From contig JAENZN010000012.1 in assembly GCA_016841245.1 (NCBI GenBank), forward strand, positions 1 through 64,000: 64,000 nt of DNA, written 5' to 3'. Below, piece by piece: positions 8,730 through 17,392 of this stretch. The notes beneath the pieces were generated by a model. The model saw only the letters and a program-made list of their open reading frames with translations, made no database searches and was not told the DNA's origin. This stretch comes from Syntrophomonas sp. (lineage in GTDB: Bacteria > Bacillota > Syntrophomonadia > Syntrophomonadales > Syntrophomonadaceae). Position 1 is the first letter of the stretch; each line of letters begins with the position of its first letter. A program made the position numbers and the translations under genes.

Positions 8730-9320
8730 ATGAGGGAAGTTATTGGTAAAACCGAGAATAAGCGGGAACGTATTTTACTGGCGGCGGTAGAAGTTTTCAC
8801 CTGTCGTGGCTATAACAGTGCCAGGATGGAAGAAATCGCCGAGATTGCCGGTATTGGTAAAGGTACCCTCTACGAATACTTTGACAGCAAACTGCATTTA
8901 TTCAATGAAATGATCATCAGATGCTGGGAAGAATACTCCCATTCAGTAACATCTGATAGGATTCAGGAGCTCAGCTTTGAAGAAATAATATGGGAAATAG
9001 TTCAGGGACATTTCAAGTTTAGCAAAGAAAAAAAGAAATTAGCCCGGATTCTATTCTGGGACACAGAGATAATGGCTGAGGATTTAAAAGAATGGATGGA
9101 TACTCGCAGGAAAGAACGAGAAAAATTGATAAAACAAATAGTTGATAAAGCCGTGCAAGAAGAGGAAATAAAACCGGTAGATTATATGCTGGTATACATA
9201 ATATTAGCAGGATTAATAGGCTCTATTTGGGCCTTTAACATCCTGGATGAATGGGAAATTAACCCGGAAAAACTGGCTGATCAACTCACCGACGCCGTCA
9301 TGAACGGCATCCGAAGATGA
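8730..9320 (+). CDS. TetR/AcrR family transcriptional regulator
   Basis: This 196-residue protein has an N-terminal TetR helix-turn-helix (about residues 10-57: ILLAAVEVF...MEEIAEIAGIGKGTLYEYF) and an all-helical ligand-binding C-terminal part. AGGAGG at 8716-8721 supports the ATG at 8730. Its place behind the adaptor-pump pair and the GAC-N-GAC-NN-GTC-N-GTC site over the operon promoter suggest it represses the efflux operon and is released by a pump substrate. That regulatory link is inferred from context. Confidence 0.9.
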   Translation: MREVIGKTENKRERILLAAVEVFTCRGYNSARMEEIAEIAGIGKGTLYEYFDSKLHLFNEMIIRCWEEYSHSVTSDRIQELSFEEIIWEIVQGHFKFSKEKKKLARILFWDTEIMAEDLKEWMDTRRKEREKLIKQIVDKAVQEEEIKPVDYMLVYIILAGLIGSIWAFNILDEWEINPEKLADQLTDAVMNGIRR

Positions 9321-9440
9321 CACTTGGGGACTGAATAAGGGGGAACAAGTGATACCAGGTGACCTGGCAAAAGTGTCCCCACGTATCATGCCAGAACACG
9401 TGGTGGTAAAACTATTAACAAAAGCATAAAATATACTTAT
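9321..9440. repeat. Decayed palindromic repeat segment
   Basis: This segment contains CACTTG...CAAGTG arms around a G-rich core (GGGACTGAATAAGGGGG), then a CCAGG-TGA-CCTGG inverted repeat and GTGTCCCC. It resembles a worn copy of the family A palindromes. No gene is seen. Confidence 0.35.
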
Positions 9441-9467
9441 ATGGTATTTTATCGGGGAGGGAATGTT

Positions 9468-9752
9468 ATGGAGGTGCTGACCGCTTTAGTTTTCTGGGTT
9501 ATCGGGCTATTAATACTATTTCTTATTATTATAAATGCGATAAATGCTTCGGATATGGATCAGAATATTAAGGAAATTAGATTATTATTACAGGAAATAA
9601 AAGAAACACTAAAGGAGCAAAATGTCAGTTCTCAAAACAGAGCAGTTCCTGCAGATGAAGATTTTGAAGATGAGTGTCCAGCCTGTCATGCTAAAGTCGC
9701 ATTAACAGATAAAGTATATCCATCCTGTGGATTAACCCTGGTTCTTGAATGA
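9468..9752 (+). CDS. Small membrane-anchored protein with degenerate zinc ribbon
   Basis: This 94-residue protein has an N-terminal transmembrane helix (about 3-22, LTALVFWVIGLLILFLIIIN), a short coiled coil (about 30-50) and a C-terminal zinc-ribbon-like tail with CPAC and YPSCG. The second knuckle lacks its first cysteine (Tyr in its place), so metal binding is doubtful. The ATG at 9468 is preferred over an in-frame ATG at 9441 because GGGGAGGG (9454-9461) precedes it at good spacing. I do not recognise a named family; similar single-helix plus ribbon proteins are common in Firmicutes. It is monocistronic, with no clear link to its neighbours. Confidence 0.65.
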   Translation: MEVLTALVFWVIGLLILFLIIINAINASDMDQNIKEIRLLLQEIKETLKEQNVSSQNRAVPADEDFEDECPACHAKVALTDKVYPSCGLTLVLE

Positions 9753-10184
9753 AGCCGGGGTAGGGAGACGTTCTTTTGCTTTCCTTCCTTGGATATGAAA
9801 ATAATGTTTAACTCATGATGTCAGTCACTCTGTTTTTCCCCCAACTCAGATTCCCACCTGCGTACTTTATCAGATTCCAATACAAAATCAATAAATATTT
9901 AATACATGGAGTGGAAGAAAAAGGGTAGAGATTATGCCATGATTTAAAAAACTGTTGGTTAAAGTTAATTTGGTGTTGTCGGGGTTACTATTACAAGTAG
10001 TTAATATTGTAGGATATCACTAGCAGCAAAGAAGGAGTAAAAGATGACAAGCTGGAACCGTTCCCATTGTCATATATTTATAGGGGCTGGGGGAGACGGT
10101 TGGCCTAAATATTTTGACTTAAGGCTGGGAATATATTACTATGATGCTAAATACCTATTTAAAATATTCTGAAAAGGAGTGCCC
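9753..10184 (+). other. Intergenic region with family A remnants
   Basis: No convincing gene is present. The right part holds a family A palindrome (10045-10072) and a G-rich partner core (10080-10105). A 42-codon reading frame at 10044-10172 starts within the palindrome and is treated as fortuitous. Confidence 0.45.
10045..10072 (-). repeat. Family A palindrome, decayed
   Basis: TGACAA (10045-10050) pairs with TTGTCA (10067-10072) around GGAACCGTTCCC, a variant of the reverse core AGAACCGTCCCC. The stem word differs from that of the transposase-flanking copies but is still self-complementary. Confidence 0.55.
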
Positions 10185-10595
10185 ATGAATAATTCTCTGT
10201 TAGAAAAAGCCCGGGAACTTATTAATGCTAATTATATTTCTACTACCTTGAGTACGGTGGATAAAGACTATAACGTGAATATTGCGGTAATCACTGTCCT
10301 GGAGATGATTGAAAATGATAGTATTATTTGTGCCCGCTTTGGAGCCGATAAGACTTATGCCAACTTAAAGGAAACGGGTAAGGGTGTTTTCCTGGTGCTG
10401 CTAACTGCAGACAATAAAACCAAGAAGGATGGCATTCGGGTGTATGTAGAGCTAACAGATGACCAGCAGGAGGGTGCTTATTATGATCGAATAAAAGCCC
10501 GGCTTGATAGGACATCTTATGCAGCTTTTCCTTTGAAAAACTGTCTGGTATTTAAAATATTGGATATATTACCAGTTTCCATGTTAAAGAAGTAG
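10185..10595 (+). CDS. Pyridoxamine 5'-phosphate oxidase-like (PPOX) flavoprotein
   Basis: This 136-residue protein is of the split-barrel PPOX/FMN-binding type. The N-terminal LINANYISTTLSTVDKDYNVNIAV strand pair and the middle ICARFGADKTYANLKETG segment are typical of the small anaerobe members often labelled pyridoxamine 5'-phosphate oxidase family. The substrate is unknown; probable roles are flavin- or F420-linked redox or a flavin sink. ATG 10185 is chosen because AAGGAG (10174-10179) sits five bases ahead; an in-frame GTG at 10179 would overlap that site. It stands alone. Confidence 0.75.
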   Translation: MNNSLLEKARELINANYISTTLSTVDKDYNVNIAVITVLEMIENDSIICARFGADKTYANLKETGKGVFLVLLTADNKTKKDGIRVYVELTDDQQEGAYYDRIKARLDRTSYAAFPLKNCLVFKILDILPVSMLKK

Positions 10596-10706
10596 AGCTG
10601 CAGGGAGAAATAGTGGATGGTGCTCTATGTTAGCTATTTGATCTAGCCTATACTCGGATTACATGGAATCCTTACAAAATACGTAACACTACGATATAAA
10701 AAGATG

Positions 10707-10734
10707 ACCAGGAGAACCGTCCCCACTGTCTGGT
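10707..10734 (-). repeat. Family A palindrome
   Basis: An exact reverse core AGAACCGTCCCC (10713-10724) lies between ACCAG (10707-10711) and CTGGT (10730-10734). The arms are short and unequal, as if part of the stem has decayed. It lies 30 bases upstream of the 2-epimerase start. Confidence 0.6.
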
Positions 10735-10763
10735 AATGATTTAATATTGGGAGGAATAAAGTA

Positions 10764-11894
10764 GTGCATTTGGGGAAAGTATTAGTGGTTTTTGGGACCA
10801 GGCCGGAGGCTATAAAGCTGGCTCCGGTAATCAAAGAATTAGAAAAGGTAGAAGATATTGAAACAGTGGTGCTGGTCACGGCACAACATAGGGAGATGTT
10901 GGATCAGGTACTGCAGCTCTTTAGAATAGAACCTGATTATGACCTGAATTTGATGCGTGATAAACAGGATTTATACAGTATTACTTCCGGGGTGTTAAAC
11001 GGGGTAAGAGAGGTATTGGAAAAGGAGAAGCCAGATCTGGTAGTAGTTCATGGGGACACTACTACAACTTTCGCGGCTTCTCTAGCTGCTTTTTATGAAA
11101 GAATACCGGTAGCTCATGTAGAAGCTGGACTACGTACCCACAACAAGTACTCGCCATTCCCGGAAGAAGCAAACCGCTCCCTTACAGCCAGGTTGGCGGA
11201 TTTGCATTTTGCCCCTACCGACATTAACCGGGACAACCTGCTGCGGGAATCTATTGGAGAATTAAGAATTTGGGTTACTGGTAATACGGTTATTGATGCC
11301 TTAATGCAGACGGTACGTCCTGACTTCGAGTTTGGGCCTGAATTATCAGGGATCAATTTTAACCGACGATTGTTATTAGTTACTACCCATCGCAGAGAAA
11401 ATTGGGGCAGCCGTATGCAGCAGATTTATCAGGCCTTATTAGATTTGCTGGATGACTTTGAAGATATCGAAGTAATATTTCCGGTCCATAAAAACCCGGT
11501 AGTAAAAGAAGTAGCTGTAGCAATGCTGGGAGGCCGGGACCGCATACATCTAATAGAACCACTAGATTATGAGCCTTTTGCCAATCTCATGAATATGTCC
11601 TGTCTGATCCTAACTGATTCAGGTGGATTGCAGGAGGAGGCACCCTCTTTAGGCAAACCGGTATTGGTGTTACGAGATACCACAGAACGACCGGAAGCGG
11701 TTAAGGCGGGGACGGTTAAACTGGTAGGAACTAACCGGGATCGAGTATATGGCGAAGCCCGGAATTTGCTTGCCAATGAGCTGGAATATCATAAAATGGC
11801 CCGAGCCATTAATCCTTATGGAGATGGAAAAGCATCCTGCAGAATTGTGAGAGTTATAGTAGATTTTCTTTATGCCCGTATCGGCGCTCAATAG
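10764..11894 (+). CDS. wecB: UDP-N-acetylglucosamine 2-epimerase (non-hydrolysing)
   Basis: This 376-residue protein is full length for the WecB/MnaA family. It interconverts UDP-GlcNAc and UDP-ManNAc in the cytoplasm for teichoic-acid linkage units or other surface polymers. Family blocks visible include the N-terminal VVFGTRPEAIKLAPV, VHGDTTTTFAASLAA, VEAGLRTHNKYSPFPEE, TTHRRENWG and LTDSGGLQEEAPSLGKPVLV with the following RDTTERPEA. The start is GTG with GGGAGGAAT upstream. In Bacillus mnaA also lies in the degS-degU neighbourhood, which supports conserved context. The next gene is separated by a decayed reading frame. Confidence 0.95.
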   Translation: MHLGKVLVVFGTRPEAIKLAPVIKELEKVEDIETVVLVTAQHREMLDQVLQLFRIEPDYDLNLMRDKQDLYSITSGVLNGVREVLEKEKPDLVVVHGDTTTTFAASLAAFYERIPVAHVEAGLRTHNKYSPFPEEANRSLTARLADLHFAPTDINRDNLLRESIGELRIWVTGNTVIDALMQTVRPDFEFGPELSGINFNRRLLLVTTHRRENWGSRMQQIYQALLDLLDDFEDIEVIFPVHKNPVVKEVAVAMLGGRDRIHLIEPLDYEPFANLMNMSCLILTDSGGLQEEAPSLGKPVLVLRDTTERPEAVKAGTVKLVGTNRDRVYGEARNLLANELEYHKMARAINPYGDGKASCRIVRVIVDFLYARIGAQ

Positions 11895-11943
11895 ATGATA
11901 AAGCGGGGATGATTATTCAACTTCTCTGGAAGAATAAGATTAA

Positions 11944-12259
11944 AAATATGATTCCAGGAGGTATAAAGATTTATTCTGGGGTGGATGTTTTGTTCTGCAT
12001 GAGGCTGGATTTGCTATTGTAGATACTGACGATCGGTTAAATGTAATAAAAGTCCGCCCAATCCTATAAATTGCGGTATCAATATTATCTATGAAGGTAT
12101 CCTGGAGTGATTGTGGATGGAGCAATTGTGTATAAAAATATGCCTGATGTAGATGGTATCCTGCATATAGATGAAATAGAAGACGACTTAATAAATGTAG
12201 CTTATATTTCAGACAATACCGATCAATCCATTAAGGAGGATTTAGATGTCAAGTATTAA
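11944..12259 (+). pseudogene. Decayed coding remnant, unknown family
   Basis: Two protein-like stretches lie in different frames. One is about 42 codons ending in a stop near 12069 (with DLFWGGCFVLHEAGFA). The other runs from GTG 12107 to 12259 (50 codons, with VIVDGAIVYKNMPDVDGI). Between them the fragment GINIIYEGI reads in a third frame. The pattern suggests one ancestral gene broken by small frameshifts. I cannot name it. The second stretch overlaps the start of the phosphohexomutase gene. Confidence 0.35.
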
Positions 12260-13676
12260 GTTTGGGACCGATGGATGGAGAGCCATTATCGCCAGGGATT
12301 TTACTTTCGCAAATTGTCGGGTGGTGGCCCAGGGTATTGCTGCTTACATTAACAGCAGCAACCTCAATAAGAAAGGGGTAGTTATTGGTTATGACAATAG
12401 ATTCATGTCTAGAGAATTTGCCGAGGAATGTGCCCGGGTTCTGGTTGGTAATGGAATTAAAACCTTCTTACTAAAAAAGGTTAGTCCAACCCCGGTTACT
12501 GCTTACGCAGTTCGGTTAAGAGGAGCAGGTGGAGGGTTGGTGATTACCGCCAGCCATAATCCGGCTGAATATAATGGTATTAAATACATACCACATTATG
12601 CGGGACCTGCGCTGCCGGATATAACCGATGCTATAGAGGAAGAAATAAATCGGGTCCGGGAAACAGAAAAAATCTATGAATTGGATCTGTCGGAAGCTGT
12701 GGAGCTGGCTTTATATCAAGAAATAGAAGTCGATAACGAATATATAAATCATATCTTAAAATTGGTTCAAGTTGAATTTTTTAAAGACCGGAAAATCAAG
12801 GTAGTGATTAACCCAATGTATGGGGCAGGAGTTGGGTACCTGGATAGAATACTGGATGAAATAGGATGCGAAGTAAGAACCATTAATAATCATCGTGATG
12901 TTTTGTTTGGGGGCAGTATGCCAGAACCAGTAAGCAGACTTCTGGGCGATTTAAAAAGAGCAGTGGTTAGTTATAATGCTGATATCGGTCTAGCTCTGGA
13001 TGGTGATGCCGACCGCTTTGGAATAGTAGATAGCAGTGGCAGCTTTGTGAGTGCCAATCGCGTAATGTACCTTCTGCTGGATCACCTGCTGAATACCAGG
13101 AAATGGAGAGGACCGGTATGTCGATCAGCAGGTACCAGTCACATTTTGGACTCTGTTGCTCATAGTAATGGTCTAAGTATAATTGAAACTCCAGTAGGGT
13201 TTAAATATATTAGTGAAGCATTGCGGGATAAGGGATGTATAATGGGTTGCGAAGAAAGCGGAGGGATGAGCATATGGGGCCATATCCCTGAAAAAGACGG
13301 AATTTTAGCCTGTCTGTTGGCAGTTGAATTACTGGCCTGTACCGGGAAGACCATACAGGGATTAACCGACCAATTCAACCAAAAATATGGATATAGCAGC
13401 AGTGAACGAATCGATATTAAGGTAACAGCAGGAGATCAGCCGATTATACAGGAAAAAATTCAGGGATTTAATCCCAAAACCTTGGGAGGGGTAAAAGTAT
13501 CATCGATAGATGAAATAGATGGTCGGAAAATTACGATGGAAGATGGCAGTTGGACTTTGATTCGTTCTTCTGGGACGGAACCAGTATTCAGGGTTTATGT
13601 GGAAGCTGAAAACGAAGCCCGGTTGCTGGAACTAAAGGAAGATGTTCTCGGCAATCTGGGACTTAAATCACAATAG
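12246..13676 (+). CDS. Phosphoglucomutase/phosphomannomutase family protein
   Basis: This 476-residue alpha-D-phosphohexomutase has all four signatures. The phosphoserine loop is VITASHNPAEYNG, the metal-binding loop is ALDGDADRFGI, the sugar-binding loop is GCEESGGMS, and the C-terminal phosphate-binding loop is IRSSGTEPVFRVY. It moves phosphate between C1 and C6 of a hexose or hexosamine. The exact sugar cannot be told from sequence alone; an N-terminus reading KFGTDGWR is typical of the PGM/PMM group. AAGGAGG at 12234-12240 supports the ATG. With the 2-epimerase upstream and the isomerase at 57382 it supplies sugar-phosphate precursors for the envelope. Confidence 0.92.
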   Translation: MSSIKFGTDGWRAIIARDFTFANCRVVAQGIAAYINSSNLNKKGVVIGYDNRFMSREFAEECARVLVGNGIKTFLLKKVSPTPVTAYAVRLRGAGGGLVITASHNPAEYNGIKYIPHYAGPALPDITDAIEEEINRVRETEKIYELDLSEAVELALYQEIEVDNEYINHILKLVQVEFFKDRKIKVVINPMYGAGVGYLDRILDEIGCEVRTINNHRDVLFGGSMPEPVSRLLGDLKRAVVSYNADIGLALDGDADRFGIVDSSGSFVSANRVMYLLLDHLLNTRKWRGPVCRSAGTSHILDSVAHSNGLSIIETPVGFKYISEALRDKGCIMGCEESGGMSIWGHIPEKDGILACLLAVELLACTGKTIQGLTDQFNQKYGYSSSERIDIKVTAGDQPIIQEKIQGFNPKTLGGVKVSSIDEIDGRKITMEDGSWTLIRSSGTEPVFRVYVEAENEARLLELKEDVLGNLGLKSQ

Positions 13677-13751
13677 ATAACAGATCGTCGTCATTATGGG
13701 CAGGGTTTTCAAATATTTATAATTTTATGAGAGGGGACAGGCAGGAATTTT

Positions 13752-14939
13752 ATGAATTATGACGAAGGTAGTATAATTGATGAAAATTTAGGAACAGATG
13801 AGTTCAATATGCTGGATGCGGTCCTTCTCGATGTGATAACTACCCTGGAGAAAGGCCGGGATGATATTTTTGACATTGCCGAAGAAAGCGGCAAGCAGGC
13901 CCAGCGTATAGAGATTGAACTTAATGATGCAAAAATAGAGACTAATCGGGTTATTGATGAGGTGCAGAAACAGGAAAAGAACGAAAGGTTTGCCAGACTC
14001 CGGTTGATGGAGGTCAGTCAGAATTTTCGCTCATATTCTGAAACGGATATACAAAAGGCCTATGAAACTGCCCGAGAATGCCAGCTTAGATTAATGGATC
14101 TGCGGCAAAACGAAATGTATTTGCGGCGGCGCCGGGACGAACTATCCCAGCAATTAAAAAAATTTAGGGCTATTAACCAAAAGGCTGATAAGTTTATGAA
14201 TACTACGGGTATGGCGTTAAAGATATTATCGGGCAATCTGGAAAGGATCAGCTATACTCTGGAAGATGCGGTTAAGAGCAAGCAGGTTGGTTTGTGGATT
14301 CTACAGTCCCAGGAGGCAGAGCGCCGTAAGATAGCCAGAGAATTGCATGATGGACCGGCTCAGTCTATGGCCAGTATGCTGATAAGAATAGATTTCGTGC
14401 AGCGTCTCTGGGATAACGATATAAGCCGTATTAATGAGGAACTGGATAATATTAAAAAAATGAGTCGAGAGAGCCTGGACGATATAAGACGGATTATGTT
14501 CGATCTGAAACCGGCTTTGATTCATGAAGAAGAATTCTACTATACCTTGAGAGATTATTTGAGGGATTTCCAGGTTAAATATAACTTTGACATAGATTTT
14601 GTAATGTTCGGCGAAAAGAAAAAATATGATATTGCTATGGAAAGTGCCATTTTCCGTTTAGTACAGGAAGCTGTAACTAATATACGAAAACATGCCGGGG
14701 TTAATAAGGCCATGGTTAAACTGGAGGATAATGGTAAAATTCTGACCCTGGTAATCAAGGACGAAGGTACCGGGTTTAATGCAGACCAACTGGACCCTGA
14801 TAAAGAAAGCTATGGAATTATGGGTATGAAAGAGAGGGTACAATTACTGGGTGGGGAAATGGAAATTAATTCTCGGCCCGGCGAAGGAACTCAGATAATT
14901 ATTACAGTCCCACTGGAAGGAGAGGCAATGAATGGATGA
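13752..14939 (+). CDS. degS: DegS-like cytoplasmic sensor histidine kinase
   Basis: This 395-residue protein has no transmembrane segment. A long helical sensor part (1-185, DegS type, coiled coil) is followed by a HisKA_3 dimerisation domain with phospho-acceptor His199 in ARELHDGPAQSMA. A HATPase_c domain follows (AVTNIRKHAGV N-box, DEGTGFN, SYGIMGMKERVQLLGG). It phosphorylates the response regulator encoded next, with which it overlaps by 8 bases. Position beside comFC and the late flagellar genes matches the Bacillus degS-degU arrangement, where the pair governs motility, competence and exoenzymes. The signal is unknown here. Confidence 0.9.
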   Translation: MNYDEGSIIDENLGTDEFNMLDAVLLDVITTLEKGRDDIFDIAEESGKQAQRIEIELNDAKIETNRVIDEVQKQEKNERFARLRLMEVSQNFRSYSETDIQKAYETARECQLRLMDLRQNEMYLRRRRDELSQQLKKFRAINQKADKFMNTTGMALKILSGNLERISYTLEDAVKSKQVGLWILQSQEAERRKIARELHDGPAQSMASMLIRIDFVQRLWDNDISRINEELDNIKKMSRESLDDIRRIMFDLKPALIHEEEFYYTLRDYLRDFQVKYNFDIDFVMFGEKKKYDIAMESAIFRLVQEAVTNIRKHAGVNKAMVKLEDNGKILTLVIKDEGTGFNADQLDPDKESYGIMGMKERVQLLGGEMEINSRPGEGTQIIITVPLEGEAMNG

Positions 14940-15576
14940 GAAGATACGGGTTATAATCGCCGATGACCATGTTCTTGTAAGAGAAGGGCTTCGAAAACTT
15001 CTGGAATTGGATCGCAGCATTGAGGTCCTTACTGAGGTAGGAGATGGTCAGGGGGCTATAAACATAGCTCGAAAACAGCAGATCGATGTCATTTTGATGG
15101 ACATTAACATGCCGGGAACCAATGGAATTACGGCTACTCAGGTAATTAAGAGAGAGATTCCCTCAATCAAGATAATTGCCCTGACTATTTATGAGGACGA
15201 AGAGGTAGTAGAAATGGTTAGAGCAGGAGTGTCAGCTTATGTACTCAAGGATGTAGCGGGAAGCGATTTAATAGATACTATTCATAAAGTAATGAATGGC
15301 GAAATAGTAATTCATCCCCGGGTAGCTAACCGACTGGTAAGTGAGCTTACTCGAGCGGAGCAGGAAACTGATGATGTAAAACTTACCAAACGCGAAAAAG
15401 ATGTACTGGGCCTACTGGTGAAAGGAAATTCTAATAAAGAAATGGCTGAAAATATGTTTATTAGTGAAAAAACGGTAAAAAACCACTTGACCAGTATTTT
15501 TAGGAAACTGGGAGTAAAAGATCGCACCCAGGCTGCAGTATACGCCTTGAAAAATCATATTGTTGCTGACGACTAG
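14932..15576 (+). CDS. degU: DegU-like NarL/FixJ response regulator
   Basis: This 214-residue protein has a receiver domain (1-120) with acidic pocket D11/D12, phospho-acceptor D57 in LMDINMP, a conserved Thr (ALTIYED) and K in VLKDV. A LuxR-type helix-turn-helix follows (about 148-207: LTKREKDVLGLLVKGNSNKEMAENMFISEKTVKNHL). It is a DNA-binding partner of the upstream kinase and is translationally coupled to it (ATGAATGGATGA overlap). Targets are unknown but motility genes immediately downstream are natural candidates. Confidence 0.92.
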   Translation: MDEKIRVIIADDHVLVREGLRKLLELDRSIEVLTEVGDGQGAINIARKQQIDVILMDINMPGTNGITATQVIKREIPSIKIIALTIYEDEEVVEMVRAGVSAYVLKDVAGSDLIDTIHKVMNGEIVIHPRVANRLVSELTRAEQETDDVKLTKREKDVLGLLVKGNSNKEMAENMFISEKTVKNHLTSIFRKLGVKDRTQAAVYALKNHIVADD

Positions 15577-15646
15577 CCAAAAGCAGTAATCAATTAACCT
15601 CCGCATCGCATATTATATATAAACTGGCTAAAAGGAGGTTCTTTTT

Positions 15647-15850
15647 GTGGCAGTCTGTCTCAAGATCCTGTGTTTTGCTATCTGGATGACCATTATGATG
15701 GTCTTAATTCATGGGAGCAATCAAAGAAGGTACACTTCGAGCCAGCGGGTTTGTTGGCAGTTAACAGAAGACGATGAGATAGAGAGGCTGGGCCAGGAGA
15801 ATCTTTTAGAAATCAACCTGCGGGATAGGTTAACGCCAATTTGCAATTAG
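15647..15850 (+). CDS. Small hypothetical membrane protein
   Basis: This 67-residue reading frame has a GTG start and a very good ribosome site (AAAGGAGG, eight bases upstream), which is the main reason to accept it. It has an N-terminal hydrophobic helix (about 3-22) and a charged C-terminal tail (TEDDEIERLGQENLLEIN). No family is recognised. It lies between the DegU-like gene and the comFC gene and could be cotranscribed with degSU. Confidence 0.5.
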   Translation: MAVCLKILCFAIWMTIMMVLIHGSNQRRYTSSQRVCWQLTEDDEIERLGQENLLEINLRDRLTPICN

Positions 15851-16074
15851 AAGGTACAAGCAAAATAGCTTGACTGCGGCAATGGTAAAATGGAGCATTA
15901 ATATAGTATATTTTATCATTAATGAGAATTATTAACTTTGTAAATCTGGTGTAAAAAACTTCTTTATACGATATGCTTAAATAAGGTCTGGAGAAAGATC
16001 GTATGTAAAGGCAGGGGGGTGCTTTCATACGATGTTTTATCTTATATACGGAAAAAGTGTTTGGGGTGGGGGAA
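15851..16074 (+). other. Intergenic region upstream of comFC
   Basis: This stretch is A+T-rich. It contains an ACGATAT box (15968-15974) that resembles the sigma-28 -10 core, but no TAAA lies at the right distance, so no promoter is called. Two ATACGA-type words (15967 and 16027) and GATCGTATG (15998) form partial inverted repeats that could be an operator. Confidence 0.3.
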
Positions 16075-16800
16075 ATGGAAAATATTCTTATGGATATCCT
16101 TTTTCCGGTAAGTGCTTGTAATTTATGCCGGGAAAAAGGCAGGTATCATAGTCGTCGTCCATGGTGTGACCGGTGTCAGGATGAAATCATTACCGCACAG
16201 ACCAGTATGTCGATTTGTGAAAAATGCGGCAAATACCTGGAGGTGCCGGAGGGCCCCTACTGCTCTGAATGCCGGGATAATCCTCCGAAATTTAGGATCG
16301 CGCGAGCTGTAGGTCCGTATAATAACGATAAGCTGCGCAAAGCGGTAAAAGTACTAAAATTTTTGTGCCGCAGATATATGAGTGTAAAAATGGGTAGCAT
16401 GATGGCTGCAGTAGTAATAGAAGAGCCTGGCTTCTGGCCTATCGATATCATAATACCAGTACCAATTTCCAAGGGAAATCTTAAACAGCGGGGTTTCAAC
16501 CAATCGGAACTGCTGGCTAAACAGATAGGCAAGGTTTTAAAAAAACGCATGTGCTCCAATCTGTTATGCAGGGTAAAAGAAACACCCTCTCAAAGAGAAT
16601 TAACTAAAGAGGAAAGAGAAGAGAACCTCTTATGTGCTTTTGAAGTAACAGATCCGGCTAAAATAAAAGGTGAAAATATTTTACTGGTAGACGATGTATA
16701 TACTACGGGGTCAACTATCAAAGAGTGCACTCGTACACTGCTGGAAGCAGGTGCGAAGAGCGTTTCGGTTATAACTTGGGCAACTGGTACAGGATATTAG
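16075..16800 (+). CDS. comFC: ComFC-like phosphoribosyltransferase-domain protein
   Basis: This 241-residue ComF family protein has an N-terminal zinc-finger part with four CxxC pairs (CNLC, CDRC, CEKC, CSEC). A type I phosphoribosyltransferase fold follows, with the PRPP loop ILLVDDVYTTGST near the C-terminus and the family segment VPISKGNLKQRGFNQSELLA. In naturally competent bacteria ComFC helps handle incoming single-stranded DNA; in others the role is unclear. ATG 16075 fits the GGTGGGGG ribosome site better than the in-frame GTG at 16057. The helicase partner ComFA is not in the window. It is the first gene of the flagellar run, as in Bacillus. Confidence 0.9.
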   Translation: MENILMDILFPVSACNLCREKGRYHSRRPWCDRCQDEIITAQTSMSICEKCGKYLEVPEGPYCSECRDNPPKFRIARAVGPYNNDKLRKAVKVLKFLCRRYMSVKMGSMMAAVVIEEPGFWPIDIIIPVPISKGNLKQRGFNQSELLAKQIGKVLKKRMCSNLLCRVKETPSQRELTKEEREENLLCAFEVTDPAKIKGENILLVDDVYTTGSTIKECTRTLLEAGAKSVSVITWATGTGY

Positions 16801-16818
16801 AGACTAAGGGGTGATATT

Positions 16819-17250
16819 ATGGCGGCAGATTTGAGGAATTGCAGTCAATGCGGCAGAGTTTTTGCTTATCGAGGAAAAAATATGTGCAGTAAATGTGCTG
16901 AGAAATTGGAAAACGATTTTGTGATAGTGAGAAAATATCTTCAGAAGCATGCGGGAGCTGGAATCAAGGAAATAGAAGAAGATACTGGAGTTGATGAACA
17001 AAATATTATACAGTTTATGCGAGAAGGAAGATTCATAGCAGAAGGTGTCTCCGGTATATTAAAATGCGATAATTGTGGTATCAGCATAAAAGAAGGCAGG
17101 TACTGCGAACAGTGTCTCTATGATATTAACCGTACGCTGCAGTCAGTTATGCCTGTAACGGAAGCCAGTCGTGTTAAACAGAACACCAGGAGTATCAAGA
17201 GAACTATGTACAGCAGGGAAAAACCAGGCCAAATGGGCAACAACAAATAG
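16819..17250 (+). CDS. yvyF: YvyF-like flagellar operon zinc-ribbon protein
   Basis: This 143-residue protein has two zinc-ribbon knuckle sets: CSQCGR with CSKCAEKL at the N-terminus, and CDNCG with CEQCLYDI at about 93-110. A short helical HTH-like region (KEIEEDTGVDEQNIIQFMREGRF) lies between them. The composition and the place between comFC and flgM match the flagellar operon protein YvyF. Its role in assembly is undefined. It is separated from flgM by an intrinsic terminator. Confidence 0.8.
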   Translation: MAADLRNCSQCGRVFAYRGKNMCSKCAEKLENDFVIVRKYLQKHAGAGIKEIEEDTGVDEQNIIQFMREGRFIAEGVSGILKCDNCGISIKEGRYCEQCLYDINRTLQSVMPVTEASRVKQNTRSIKRTMYSREKPGQMGNNK

Positions 17251-17318
17251 GACAGAACCTAAAGAGGATAGCATTGCTGAGAAAAATGGAGTAATGCTGC
17301 CATATGATGTTAAAAATC

Positions 17319-17352
17319 AACAAGGAGGCATTAAGCCTCCTGTTTGTTTTTT
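17319..17352 (+). terminator. Rho-independent terminator between yvyF and flgM
   Basis: AGGAGGC (17323-17329) pairs with GCCTCCT (17335-17341) around ATTAA, followed by GTTTGTTTTTT. It could set a step-down between comFC-yvyF and the flgM-flgN-flgK run. I found no clear promoter after it, so read-through or a promoter I cannot recognise must feed flgM. Confidence 0.75.
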
Positions 17353-17392
17353 ACGAAACAATAATACACAAACATATTATGAGGTGAAAATA

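Noticed and set aside
10044-10172. 42-codon frame with AAGGAG upstream
   Set aside because: It starts within a decayed family A palindrome and reads through its partner core, so it is probably fortuitous despite the good ribosome site.
15960-15980. Sigma-28 promoter before comFC
   Set aside because: An ACGATAT box is present but no TAAA at 14-16 bases upstream.
17171-17392. 5' extension of the flgM frame
   Set aside because: It runs over the 3' end of yvyF and an intrinsic terminator and has no family likeness; FlgM proper starts at 17393.
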